A stretch of DNA of 64,000 nt from Bacteroidetes bacterium OLB9 (GCA_001567255.1 LNBW01000056.1:183053-247052); one strand, 5' to 3'. Positions 1 through 9,153 are shown, counted from the first letter of the stretch. Notes: generated by a model not told the origin, from the letters alone. A program made the numbers and translations.

Positions 1-1
1 T

Positions 2-544
2 TATCTCAAAGGCGACGGTGACGAAGTAGATGAAAAGGATTTTTTGGACAGGGCAGATATGCTTTCCACCTTGGGACATAATGTATTGTTATCAGATTGT
101 ATCAATCACGAAATGCTAATTAACTATTTAAGTGATTATAAAATTAACAATCTTGGACTAGTGATAGGGTGTCGTGAGCTCCAAATTATCATTACAGACA
201 AATATAATAATAATCAGGATGGAAGGTTGCTTGTAGCATTTGGGGAATTGTTTAGCCAAAATATCCGGATATACGTCTATCCTTCTGAGGACAAAGAGAC
301 AGGTAAAATCATGACAGCTGAAAATATGGTGGTGCCGGAAGGTATCAAGTTTTTATATAAATACCTTCTCGATAGCCGTCAAATCATACCCGTTAAGGAA
401 TATGACGAACACAATCTGCATATTTATCCTGCAGATGTGCTTTACGATATCAAAAACGGAATACCCGGGTGGGAATCAAAGGTACCGGATACACTGGCAA
501 CACTTATAAAATCTAGAGGACTTTTTGGCTACAACCAAAAATGA
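2..544 (+). CDS. C-terminal part of an unrecognised conserved protein (left end outside window)
   Basis: The frame is open from base 2, so only the last 180 residues are visible; an internal TTG at 44 is probably not the true start. The visible part is soluble, with no signal peptide or membrane segment. It ends in a motif like 'GWESKVPDTLATLIKSRGLF'. From memory this resembles the tail of a large protein family in several phyla often labelled 'nicotinate-nucleotide adenylyltransferase-like', whose function I do not consider established. No catalytic motif can be pointed to here. The stop at 542-544 is followed by a 225-base gap with a possible RNA structure. I am confident that it is coding and unsure of any function. 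Confidence 0.6.
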   Translation, partial: YLKGDGDEVDEKDFLDRADMLSTLGHNVLLSDCINHEMLINYLSDYKINNLGLVIGCRELQIIITDKYNNNQDGRLLVAFGELFSQNIRIYVYPSEDKETGKIMTAENMVVPEGIKFLYKYLLDSRQIIPVKEYDEHNLHIYPADVLYDIKNGIPGWESKVPDTLATLIKSRGLFGYNQK

Positions 545-630
545 AAATTTAAATATATTTTTGATCCATTGAAATGTACTTGGGTTAATATAATTTATTG
601 ATTCATTGCACCTTATGCGCCCATTATCGT

Positions 631-715
631 TGTGGTTTTTTGATTTTTATATGGTATGTCAAAACAGAATTGTACTGAGGCAAAAATTAATTTGCCAAAA
701 GATTGAAAAACCACA
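631..715 (+). other. Nested inverted repeats, possible structured leader or 3' structure
   Basis: TGTGGTTTTT (631-640) is a perfect 10-base inverted repeat of AAAAACCACA (706-715). Inside it, GGCAAA (679-684) and TTTGCC (691-696) form a second perfect hairpin with a 6-base loop. The element lies in the gap before the TPR gene at 770. A folded RNA is possible. There is no U-tract to make it a classical terminator. Confidence 0.35.
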
Positions 716-769
716 GAGTTTGGAATGATTTTTTCTATTCAATATAAAAAGTAATAACGGGGATATTTA

Positions 770-1792
770 ATGTATTTTAAGACCATCATACAGGGCAGAC
801 TTGAGTTTGGTACGCAGAAGAGTTATGATAAGGTAACAAAAATGTTCCTTCAGCGACAGGAGACGTATTATAAGACCGACATGATTTTTAAGTTTGAAGA
901 TATCTTTCACGAAGAAGATCTTTCGCTTGAAATACCAAGATATGTAGGACAGATAACAGAAAAGGCATTCCGAGCCACTGTCGGATTATTGGAATATTGT
1001 TCACAATTTGCTGTTGCCGGGTCTATCAGAGCGTGGATGATCAATGAAGGGGAGATAATGCATTTTGTGACTTTAGAGCCGGAGAGTGATAAAGGCGTTG
1101 TGCAGTCGTTTGTCAAAGGTAGAAAGCTTGTAAAGGTCAAAGGAAAAGAAGAAGAAGCCATTGATGCATTAAGTAAGGCTATTGAAAAATATGACCGACA
1201 TGCACAAGCCTATGAACGCCGTGCTAAAGTAAACTTCAGATTGAATAACTATCACGATGCATTGCGTGACTACAATAAATGTATCAATACCGACCCTACC
1301 ATTCCTACTGCTTATTATGGACGTGCTAAGATTCATATGTTGAGAGAAGAATGGGAAATCGCTATTGAGAATCTAGATGAATCTATCAAGAAATCTATTG
1401 CCCTGCAGACGCTGTACTGGAAATCTCGTCGATTAAAATCAGAATGTCACATTAAGCTCAAAGAGTGGCAAAAAGCAGCGTTTGATTTAAAATTATTTAC
1501 CAATCGCAAATTTGCCGAGGATGATCCCAACAAATACTGGTTGCGTTGGGCCTATTATCATTACGGAATAGTATTGCTTGAGTTAGAAGATTTTCAGGAG
1601 GCACTCAAAGCCTTTGACAAAGCAGCGGATTTGCCGGAAGTAAATGACGGGGTATCCGAAGTAGATATTTTGACATTTAGAGGTATTGCTAAACAAAAAA
1701 CAGGTAAGAGTGGTTATGTCAAAGATATCAAGGAGGCTGCTGCCAAAGGAGGAAAACGAGCAAAATCTATGCTGAAAAACATTCAGAAATAG
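770..1792 (+). CDS. Tetratricopeptide repeat protein
   Basis: This is a 340-residue soluble protein without a signal peptide. Residues 1-120 form a non-repeat domain I do not recognise. From about 125 to 285 there are roughly four to five TPR units. The clearest are residues 127-158, 161-192 and 272-305, with the typical W/Y-A-x-x-D-x-x-x-A-I pattern and tyrosine/alanine positions. TPR arrays are protein-protein scaffolds, so the partner cannot be named from sequence. The ATG at 770 is the first start after the gap and follows the inverted repeats at 631-715. It stands alone, with scpB starting 204 bases downstream. The TPR fold is secure and the cellular role unknown. Confidence 0.8.
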   Translation: MYFKTIIQGRLEFGTQKSYDKVTKMFLQRQETYYKTDMIFKFEDIFHEEDLSLEIPRYVGQITEKAFRATVGLLEYCSQFAVAGSIRAWMINEGEIMHFVTLEPESDKGVVQSFVKGRKLVKVKGKEEEAIDALSKAIEKYDRHAQAYERRAKVNFRLNNYHDALRDYNKCINTDPTIPTAYYGRAKIHMLREEWEIAIENLDESIKKSIALQTLYWKSRRLKSECHIKLKEWQKAAFDLKLFTNRKFAEDDPNKYWLRWAYYHYGIVLLELEDFQEALKAFDKAADLPEVNDGVSEVDILTFRGIAKQKTGKSGYVKDIKEAAAKGGKRAKSMLKNIQK

Positions 1793-1996
1793 ACAGTTGC
1801 CATCACAGTTCATCATATAGACTAGTCATACAGAAAAATCCTACTTGCATAATGAGTAACATATTGAAGCATTGGTTGTAGTGATTTAATGGCAAAAATC
1901 TTTTTTTTATGGACGCTACACCAAATTTTCAATGCACATAAGGGTAGATGTTTAAATATGTTTTATGTTTGTATTTGTTAAGAAAGACCATTCGAG

Positions 1997-2599
1997 TTGG
2001 AAATAATAAACTTACATATAGAAAGTCTGATTTTTAGCGCTAATCCTTCGATCAGCTATGATGAAATCAAGAACACTGTTGAAGAAAGTCTAGACACAAC
2101 AATCAGTGACGAAACACTCCAGAGCGCGCTAGCCGAACTTATGCAAAAATATAAGGAAGGCGATTATGCAATGGAAATTATTGAAATCTCAGGAGGATTT
2201 AGATTCATGACAAAACCAGCTTATCATCAAACGATAGGCATATTTTTAAGACAGATTACCCACAAAAAACTTAGTAAATCGGCATTAGAATCACTGTCCA
2301 TCATAGCATATAAGCAACCGGTATCTAAGGCTGAAATAGAATCTATACGTGGTGTCAACAGTGATTATACGATCAATAAACTCCTTGAAAAAGACCTGAT
2401 TGAAATCCTAGGTAGGAGTGACGGCCCGGGAAAACCATTACTGTATGGCACTTCAGCAAAATTTATGGATTACTTTGGCTTAAAGTCGATTGAAGATATG
2501 CCTAAACCTAAGGAATTTGAGCCCGAAGATAACCAAATAGGCAGTCCTGCACCTATTGAAGAAGAACAAAATCCCGATAAAAGCATTGTAAAAGAATAG
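1997..2599 (+). CDS. scpB: Segregation and condensation protein B (ScpB)
   Basis: ScpB pairs with ScpA and SMC in the bacterial condensin complex that compacts and segregates chromosomes. The 200-residue length fits the family. The hallmark is the second winged-helix domain: residues 97-120 read ESLSIIAYKQPVSKAEIESI followed by RGV, and 139-152 carry GRSDGPGKPLLYGT. The last ~35 residues are an acidic, proline-rich tail, common in ScpB. The start is a TTG codon; no ATG or GTG gives a better N-terminus. The DUF2480 gene follows after 30 bases on the same strand. ScpA and SMC are not in this window. Confidence 0.93.
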   Translation: MEIINLHIESLIFSANPSISYDEIKNTVEESLDTTISDETLQSALAELMQKYKEGDYAMEIIEISGGFRFMTKPAYHQTIGIFLRQITHKKLSKSALESLSIIAYKQPVSKAEIESIRGVNSDYTINKLLEKDLIEILGRSDGPGKPLLYGTSAKFMDYFGLKSIEDMPKPKEFEPEDNQIGSPAPIEEEQNPDKSIVKE

Positions 2600-2629
2600 A
2601 TATCAAAGAATTATTTAAAAAAATAAAAA

Positions 2630-3166
2630 GTGGACGATACTATTTTAGTCAACAGAGTTGCACAAAGTGGCATAATAACCATTGATCTTGAAAACTATTT
2701 TCCCAAAGAGGAATTTGTGAAGTTTGACATCAAGGATTATCTATTTCATGGATTGATTGTAAAGGAAAAAGAATTCAGGGCATCTCTCAAAGAAGTGGAC
2801 TGGTCTCAGTATAAAGACAAAATTGTGCTGGTCAATTGCAGTACGGAGGCGATCATACCCAATTGGTCATATATGCTGATCGAAAACTACCTATCTGATT
2901 ATGCCAAAGATACTTACCATGGAAGCGAGCAGGATTATCTGAATATGTATTACAAAAAGATGATAGATACGCTCGATATAAAACAATTTGATAATAAAAG
3001 AATCGTTATTAAAGGATGTGGTTCAAAACCAGTACCATCTTATGCATATGCCGCTATGACCAGTAAACTTAAACATCACGCCATTAGCATCATGTTTGGA
3101 GAGCCATGTAGTACAGTACCAGTATATAAACGACCGAAAACGATTCAAAAAAATGAAGATGAATAA
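2630..3166 (+). CDS. DUF2480 family protein
   Basis: A 178-residue cytoplasmic protein of a family found essentially in Bacteroidota and without a known function. The sequence keeps the family pattern: an N-terminal segment 'NRVAQSGIITIDLENYFP', a central 'VLVNCSTEAIIPNWSYMLI' stretch and a C-terminal 'RIVIKGCGSKPVPSYAY' stretch with two conserved cysteines. It starts at a GTG 30 bases after scpB, so both are probably co-transcribed. Its stop overlaps the ATG (3153) of the next gene by 14 bases, arguing for translational coupling with the lytic transglycosylase. Family assignment is from memory of the motif. Confidence 0.8.
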   Translation: MDDTILVNRVAQSGIITIDLENYFPKEEFVKFDIKDYLFHGLIVKEKEFRASLKEVDWSQYKDKIVLVNCSTEAIIPNWSYMLIENYLSDYAKDTYHGSEQDYLNMYYKKMIDTLDIKQFDNKRIVIKGCGSKPVPSYAYAAMTSKLKHHAISIMFGEPCSTVPVYKRPKTIQKNEDE

Positions 3167-4067
3167 ATACAAGTCTTTATTTCCTATGTTTGGCTTTGTG
3201 GCCGGACTTGTCTTTTCTGCACTTATATTTCTTTCATATAAAAATGAAAATGTAAGGAAGGTATTTTATGATCTTGCTCAAAAAATTGTTTCCGTTCGCA
3301 TGGACAAAACTTTTGATTTTGCAGGAGAACAGGTTCCATTAAATGACGATACAAAGGAAAGAATGGACAGAGAGCTCAATATAAATGCATACTGGCAATC
3401 TAGCACCATGCTCAATATAAAACTGGCAAATAAGTTTTTTCCCGTAATAGAAAAAAATCCTGGACGAAAACGATATACCAGATGATTGTAAATATATGGC
3501 AGTGGCAGAAAGTGGATTACGAAATGCTACTTCGTCATCAGGCGCAAAAGGTTACTGGCAATTTATGAAGCTACGGCCATTGAATTGGGTCTTGAAATTA
3601 GTGAAGACGTGGACGAGAGAATGCATCTTGAAAAATCTACTCAAGCAGCTTGTACTTATTTAAAACAACTCTATAACAGATTTGGGACTTGGACAAATGT
3701 TGCAGCTGCATACAATGTCGGTCCGACTAATTTTTCCAAATCCTTAAGCGAGCAAAAGGAAAGTAGTTATTATGACATGAATATCAATGACGAAACGTCG
3801 AGGTATGTATTCAGAATCATTGCGATTAAAGAAATTTTATCTAATCCTGAAGATTTTGGCTTTTATTTGAGCAAAGAGGATAAATACGCTAAACATCCTG
3901 ATTTGATGGACGTAGTTGTCACTGAGACCATTCCGAGTTTAGCAGATTTTGCTCATCAATACGGAATTTCTTATCGGATGCTCAAGTTTTATAACCCTTG
4001 GCTTCTTACCGGAAAACTTACGGTTAAAGATGGAAAGCAATATATCATTAAAATTCCCAAAAAGTAA
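3153..4067 (+). pseudogene. Membrane-anchored lytic transglycosylase with LysM-like tail, broken by two indels
   Basis: An MltD-like murein lytic transglycosylase would start at ATG 3153 (or 3159), with an N-terminal signal anchor around 'FPMFGFVAGLVFSALIFLSY'. The first frame runs to a stop at 3485, and the original frame is open again from about 3571 to 4067. Between them a third frame encodes the missing core, 'ILDENDIPDDCKYMAVAESG' and 'SSGAKGYWQFM', which contains the catalytic glutamate of the SLT domain (ESG). One extra A in the A7 run 3451-3457 and one missing G at 3570/3571 explain both shifts exactly. The C-terminus (about 3930-4067) looks like a degenerate LysM. As written the gene cannot make an active enzyme. 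Sequencing error is a real alternative. Confidence 0.85.
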
Positions 4068-4297
4068 ATTAAAATTGACTAGGTTTAAATAGTTTTAAGC
4101 TTGGTTGATTCAATTTTCGATGCGTTTTCATTTTTTGACATCATCATTGAAATGCACGCTATACATTTAGAAGAATTCAGGTTTTCAGACACCTCACATG
4201 AAGTGTTTCATTTAGTGTATGATAGTCAAAAATCGACTTGATTGGACAAGAATGCGGTCCTAACACCGAATAAGACTGAATAAAATATAATCTTTTC

Positions 4298-4305
4298 TAT
4301 CTTTG
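4298..4305 (+). promoter_or_regulatory. Bacteroidota-type -7 element TATCTTTG before meaB
   Basis: TATCTTTG fits the TAnnTTTG -7 consensus. No good TTG -33 element is seen at the usual distance. It overlaps the TTG codon at 4303, so that codon is unlikely to be translated. The GTG at 4327 then becomes the better start. Confidence 0.45.
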
Positions 4306-4326
4306 TCATTCATAATTAAATTTAAA

Positions 4327-5382
4327 GTGCCGCCACCTAAGCCTACTCAACACGTCAATCCATTGTTGCCGCAAAAATCGAAGAAGGAACAAAACCCTGA
4401 ATATTACCTCGAGGGTATTCGGGCAGGCAATCGCTTTATCCTGAGTGAATGTATTACATTGTTAGAAAGTACCAGGCCTGAAAAAAGGGCACTAGCCGAA
4501 AATATTTTGGAACAATTTAAAGAAGATAATTCCACGATTAGAATTGGCATCACGGGTACTCCTGGTGTAGGTAAAAGCACCTTTATTGAAGCACTTGGAA
4601 TGTTTCTCATAAAACAAGGACATCACCCAGCTGTTCTTGCAATTGATCCCAGTAGTACACATAGTAAGGGTAGTATCCTAGGAGACAAAACTCGAATGGC
4701 AAGACTTTCAGGACGTGATGAGGCCTATATTCGGCCTACACCTTCTGGAGCAATACTTGGCGGCACAGCTTTATATACAAAAGATACAATCAGATTGTGT
4801 GAAGCAGCAGGCTTTGATGTCGTGCTAGTTGAGACGGTCGGTGTAGGCCAGTCAGAAACGGAAGTCAATCATATCACAGATGTAAATTTATTGCTTTTGC
4901 AACCTGGTGCAGGAGATGATATACAAGGTATCAAGCGAGGCATCATGGAAAATGCTGATATTTTTATTATCAATAAAGCTGACGGACCACAACTGGAGCT
5001 TGCTAAGCAAGCAAAGCGAGCGTATAGGAATGCCCTTCAGCTGTTTCATCATGAGATGGAAGAGTGGAAAAGCCCGATAATCTTGGTGTCTTCAGTACAA
5101 GATTATGGTATGGAAGAAGTGTATCAGGCAATTCAAGATTACAAAAAATTACTGATCGATAAAAGTATTTTTGAAGGTAGAAGAAGAGAACAAGATATGA
5201 GATGGTTCAGCATGAAAAGCCGTGATGTGATGGAAAACATCATACTTGGGAGCAGTGCTTTTAGTACTATGTATGCGCAACTGAAAGAAGATGTGTTGCA
5301 CCAGAAGACCACCATTTCCGCCGCTCTAGATAGGATGCGGTCAGTGCTATCTTCTTTGATTGAAAAGAGTAATAAAAAGTGA
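4327..5382 (+). CDS. meaB: MeaB/ArgK-type P-loop GTPase (methylmalonyl-CoA mutase chaperone)
   Basis: MeaB proteins are G3E GTPases that protect and reload the adenosylcobalamin enzyme methylmalonyl-CoA mutase. Visible motifs are the Walker A 'GTPGVGKS' preceded by RIGIT, the switch region 'VVLVETVGVGQSETEV', and the guanine-specificity motif 'NKAD' within INKADGPQ. Length (about 351 residues from the GTG) fits the family. The frame can be extended to a TTG at 4303, but a promoter-like TATCTTTG lies over that codon, so I prefer GTG 4327. The stop overlaps the GTG start of the M23 peptidase by four bases. No mutase gene is in the window. Confidence 0.92.
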   Translation: MPPPKPTQHVNPLLPQKSKKEQNPEYYLEGIRAGNRFILSECITLLESTRPEKRALAENILEQFKEDNSTIRIGITGTPGVGKSTFIEALGMFLIKQGHHPAVLAIDPSSTHSKGSILGDKTRMARLSGRDEAYIRPTPSGAILGGTALYTKDTIRLCEAAGFDVVLVETVGVGQSETEVNHITDVNLLLLQPGAGDDIQGIKRGIMENADIFIINKADGPQLELAKQAKRAYRNALQLFHHEMEEWKSPIILVSSVQDYGMEEVYQAIQDYKKLLIDKSIFEGRRREQDMRWFSMKSRDVMENIILGSSAFSTMYAQLKEDVLHQKTTISAALDRMRSVLSSLIEKSNKK

Positions 5383-7094
5383 GTTTTTGGAGTAGAAAAT
5401 CGGTAGTTATAACGACAGTCACAGTATTTTTGTCCATTCAAATTTTATACAGTCAGACTCAAATAGAGGCCTTTAAAGCATTCAGAAGCCCTGTCAATTA
5501 TGATTACAAGCTTTCTGCTAATTTTGGTGAACTCAGAGGGAATCACTTTCACTCAGGCCTAGATATCAAATCCTCCGGAAAAGCCATTGATTCCATTTTT
5601 AGCATTGCTGATGGGTATGTTTCTAGGATTAAAGTAGCTGCAGGCGGTTATGGTCTGTCTGTGTATATTGTCCATCCAGAAACCGAGTTTACTTCCGTTT
5701 ATGCGCATTTGGAGGCTTTCAGCGAAGATATAACGGCAGTGGTAAGGCAAAACCAGATGGCTTTTGAATCCTATGAAATTGATGTATCACTTGATCCAGA
5801 TGCATTGCCGATAAGTCGAGGTGTGTTTCTTGGTCTGATGGGTAATACCGGACATTCATTTGGGAAACACCTCCATTTTGAACTTAGAGACACTAGGTCT
5901 GAAATCCCTGTTAATCCCTTGCTATTGGGTTTTGGTGTTAAAGACAATACTCAACCCACGATTAGTTCGGTTTCAATTCATGGAATAGATGATTTGTATC
6001 ACAAGGTGTGGGAGAAAAACATCCCCATTCCTTCAATAGAAGCAACCATCGACCTACCTTTCCCAATCTATGTACCTGCATTTCAAGCTGGAATTGCAAT
6101 CAAAACAAAGGATTTTATGGATGGTAGTAGGCATCATATGGGTATTTATGCTATGCATGTGTATGTGGACAGTCTGCTGGTATTTGACTATAAAATAGAT
6201 AAATTTTCCTTTGATAAATCACGAGAGATCACCGGCTTTTATGATTATAAAGCCCAAAAGGCCGGTAAAGGCTACTATTATCTTTGCTATAAATTTCCGG
6301 GCTGTGATCTGGAGTTTATGAAAGATAGTGGCCATGGTTTTATACCGCTCAACCTAGACCAAGAGCATCATGTACGAGTGGAAATAGAAGATTTTAACCA
6401 TAATAAAAGAACCGTATTGCTCACCTTGATTCGAGACAAGGATATAGTTGTAGCTGAAAATACTTCAAAAGAAGGAATATTTGTATCTCATCAGGAAGAC
6501 CGTACTTTTCAAATAAAAAACCTGACGGCCACAATCAATAAAAACACCCTTTTTCGACCGATTTACTTTCTACTGGACACCCTTCAGAATGGAGGAAACA
6601 ATACTAAATACAAGATTCATAAGCGTGACGAACCGCTAAAATCGCTGCTCCCAGTCTCCTTAAAACCGGAGCATCCGGACAGGATAATTGGCAAGGAGAT
6701 TATAATGTTTAATAATGGTACAAAATACAATTTAGGTGGATATTGGGAAGAAGGGGCGCTGATAACGGAAATACCTGAGTTTGGCATTGTAAGTTTGGAA
6801 TACGACACCATAGCACCTACCATTCGTGCGGTTAAGTTCAAGAGCAATGCTACTATATATCGGACATTCAGGTTTGTAGTTAATGATAATTTACCGGTGA
6901 AAGGTAAACATGTCTCAGGCATCAAAATAAAAGTGTGGATTGATGGCAATTTTGTGATCAGTCCGTATAGTTTAAAAGACAATGTATTAGAAATTCCATT
7001 GTCAGAGATTAACTCTGGGCAACACGAGTTAAAGATAGAAGCGATAGATCATTCTAATAATAAGGCGCTTTTCCAGGCTTCATTTATTAAATAA
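5379..7094 (+). CDS. Secreted M23 family metallopeptidase (LytM-type)
   Basis: A 571-residue exported peptidoglycan endopeptidase homologue. Residues 8-26 form a signal peptide ending near YSQ. The LytM zinc site is intact: H58-x3-D62 in 'HFHSGLDIK' and the HLH pair H164/H166 in 'HLHFELRD', with GHSFGKH just before. After residue ~185 there are several hundred residues of beta-rich sequence, likely Ig-like modules, ending with 'HELKIEAIDHSNN'. This is longer than simple M23 enzymes but a usual layout in Bacteroidota. The GTG start overlaps the meaB stop (GTGA), so the two genes are translationally coupled despite unrelated roles. Confidence 0.88.
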   Translation: MSFWSRKSVVITTVTVFLSIQILYSQTQIEAFKAFRSPVNYDYKLSANFGELRGNHFHSGLDIKSSGKAIDSIFSIADGYVSRIKVAAGGYGLSVYIVHPETEFTSVYAHLEAFSEDITAVVRQNQMAFESYEIDVSLDPDALPISRGVFLGLMGNTGHSFGKHLHFELRDTRSEIPVNPLLLGFGVKDNTQPTISSVSIHGIDDLYHKVWEKNIPIPSIEATIDLPFPIYVPAFQAGIAIKTKDFMDGSRHHMGIYAMHVYVDSLLVFDYKIDKFSFDKSREITGFYDYKAQKAGKGYYYLCYKFPGCDLEFMKDSGHGFIPLNLDQEHHVRVEIEDFNHNKRTVLLTLIRDKDIVVAENTSKEGIFVSHQEDRTFQIKNLTATINKNTLFRPIYFLLDTLQNGGNNTKYKIHKRDEPLKSLLPVSLKPEHPDRIIGKEIIMFNNGTKYNLGGYWEEGALITEIPEFGIVSLEYDTIAPTIRAVKFKSNATIYRTFRFVVNDNLPVKGKHVSGIKIKVWIDGNFVISPYSLKDNVLEIPLSEINSGQHELKIEAIDHSNNKALFQASFIK

Positions 7095-7319
7095 TATTCG
7101 ATAAATTGCAGAGTTATATATAGTGATTATTTGTATTTAATTATAAATATATAGCTCAATTGACGCTTTACCAAACGTCATATTAGCAAACTTAACATGC
7201 ACATATTTGATTATTTAATTTTACAGCCATTAACATTTGCGTTACTCCACAAATATCCAACATCGTCTTATCTCCAGTAGAATCAATGATTTTGGTAGAG
7301 CGTAATACTTTTTATATTT

Positions 7320-7347
7320 TTGACAAGTAACAATTTTACTATATTTG
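7320..7347 (+). promoter_or_regulatory. Promoter of dnaX
   Basis: TTG at 7320-7322 and TATATTTG at 7340-7347 with a 17-base spacer match the Bacteroidota primary sigma factor consensus (TTG, then TAnnTTTG). The expected transcription start is about 7 bases downstream, giving a leader of about 20 bases before the ATG at 7375. Confidence 0.7.
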
Positions 7348-7374
7348 TGTTTTCTTTAGCAGAATATAAGGTAC

Positions 7375-9153
7375 ATGAGTAAATATATAGTTTCGGCACG
7401 TAAATATAGACCGATGACTTTTGAGGAAGTGGTAGGTCAGGATCATGTTGCCAAAACACTAAAAAATGCGTTGCAAATAGGACATCTGGCACACGCATTT
7501 CTATTTACGGGACCTCGAGGAGTAGGTAAAACGACTTGTGCGCGTATCCTTGCAAAGGTCATCAATTGCGAAAACCCTAAGAATCAGGTGGAAGCTTGTA
7601 ATGAATGCAGTTCTTGTACTTCCTTCAATGATAATGCTTCTTTCAATATATTTGAGCTGGATGCCGCATCCAATAATAGCGTGGAAAGTATCCGAATGCT
7701 CATCGATCAGGTTAGGATACAGCCACAAAAGGGTAAATATAAGGTATTCATCATCGACGAGGTACACATGTTGACCTCTCAGGCTTTCAATGCTTTTCTA
7801 AAAACGCTAGAAGAACCGCCCGAACATGCGATATTTATCATGGCAACCACTGAAAAGCACAAGGTACTACCTACGATATTGTCGCGCTGTCAGATATTTG
7901 ATTTTCGTCGTATTCAGATTTCCGATATTGTAAGGCAGCTTGAGATCATCTGTGACAAAGAAAACATTCAGGCAGAAAAGCAGGCATTGCATGCTATAGC
8001 CGAGAAGGCAGACGGAGCTATGCGGGATGCACTTTCCATTTTTGACAAAATAACCAGCTCTGTTAGTGGCAATGCAATCACGTACAAAGATGTGGTAAAT
8101 AATTTAAATTTACTCGATTACGAGTACTATTTTAAAATCACGGATGCATGCCTAATTGAAGACATCGCAAAGGTATTACTTACTCTTGATGAGGTAATCA
8201 AGCAAGGATTTGACGTAGAGCAGTTTGTACTGGGATTGGCAGATCATTTCAGAGATTTACTGATCGCTAAGATTCCTTCAACAATAGGAATCTTAGAAGC
8301 AAGTGAGGAACTTAAGAAAAGGTACTATGATCAATCGCAGCTGGCACAAGCCTCTTTTCTATTATCAGGATTAAACATGCTCAATCAATGTGATATTGAT
8401 TTAGTCAGAGCCAAAAACAAACGGCTACAGGTAGAATTAGTTCTTTCCAAGCTCGCCTATCTAAGTAGGGCAGTCAATTCAGATGTTTTTGCAGGAAGTG
8501 TTGAAGCACAAGAAAAAAAAAATAGTGTAGCGAACGTAAGTCTCAATCAAAACACGGATAAACCTTTAAATCTAAGTCCAAATCACGGTAGTAATAATAC
8601 TGGGACAACATCTAAACCCCAGCAAGTAGTGAGTCAACCTGAGACGACTACAACCAACATTGAATCATCTAATCAGTCCAAGGATATTGTAGAGCCTGTT
8701 GCATCATCGATGTTTGGTAATCTCGACAAAATTAGAGATATGGTTAGGCAGAGTGAAGCATCTAAGCTAAAGGCCAAAAAGGAATTAACAATAGAAGGTA
8801 TTCAGAAAATTTGGAACAATTACATGGAGCTCAATCCTTCTATAAGCCTCAAAAAGGCGATGGAACTTACTCAAATGACACTACAAGACAAGACGATACA
8901 CGTGTTTGTGCCCACACAAGTCACCAAGGACATGATACTTCAGGAGACCGGATTAATAGAGAGAATCAGAGAAGAGATGTCCGCTACAGATATTATTTTA
9001 GATATCGAAGTTAATCTGGAGCGTTTTCCGGAATATGAGGAATATCGCACTACGGTCACGCTATCTAATAAAGAAAAATATTTAGAGATGTTGAAGAAGA
9101 ATCCATCACTTGGATTATTGAGTAAAAAAACTCGATCTAAAACTGGACTCTGA
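7375..9153 (+). CDS. dnaX: DNA polymerase III subunit gamma/tau
   Basis: The clamp-loader ATPase of the replicative polymerase. Residues 46-53 are the Walker A GPRGVGKT. C65, C75, C78 and C81 form the zinc module. IIDEVHM (126-132) is Walker B, ATTE (157-160) sensor 1, and ILSRC carries the arginine finger. Domains I-III end near residue 370. Residues ~370-480 are a polar, low-complexity linker, and the last ~110 residues are a tau-like C-terminal domain. Codons 380-383 sit in a run of ten A (8513-8522), with stops directly behind it in both other frames, suggesting a gamma-like short form. It has its own promoter. Confidence 0.96.
   Translation: MSKYIVSARKYRPMTFEEVVGQDHVAKTLKNALQIGHLAHAFLFTGPRGVGKTTCARILAKVINCENPKNQVEACNECSSCTSFNDNASFNIFELDAASNNSVESIRMLIDQVRIQPQKGKYKVFIIDEVHMLTSQAFNAFLKTLEEPPEHAIFIMATTEKHKVLPTILSRCQIFDFRRIQISDIVRQLEIICDKENIQAEKQALHAIAEKADGAMRDALSIFDKITSSVSGNAITYKDVVNNLNLLDYEYYFKITDACLIEDIAKVLLTLDEVIKQGFDVEQFVLGLADHFRDLLIAKIPSTIGILEASEELKKRYYDQSQLAQASFLLSGLNMLNQCDIDLVRAKNKRLQVELVLSKLAYLSRAVNSDVFAGSVEAQEKKNSVANVSLNQNTDKPLNLSPNHGSNNTGTTSKPQQVVSQPETTTTNIESSNQSKDIVEPVASSMFGNLDKIRDMVRQSEASKLKAKKELTIEGIQKIWNNYMELNPSISLKKAMELTQMTLQDKTIHVFVPTQVTKDMILQETGLIERIREEMSATDIILDIEVNLERFPEYEEYRTTVTLSNKEKYLEMLKKNPSLGLLSKKTRSKTGL
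8513..8530 (+). promoter_or_regulatory. Candidate slippage site in dnaX (A10 run)
   Basis: Ten consecutive A (8513-8522) fall in codons 380-383. One extra A in the transcript or a -1 slip leads straight into TAG at 8523-8525. One A fewer or a +1 slip gives two codons and then TAG at 8528-8530. Either way a 383- or 385-residue protein results that keeps the ATPase and collar domains. This resembles the homopolymer slippage known for Thermus dnaX. No slippage data are available here. Confidence 0.5.

Noticed and set aside
8811..9014. 67-codon plus-strand frame inside dnaX
   Set aside because: It is not in the frame reached by slippage at the A10 run, since both other frames stop at once there. 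Its sequence is a shadow of the tau-like domain.
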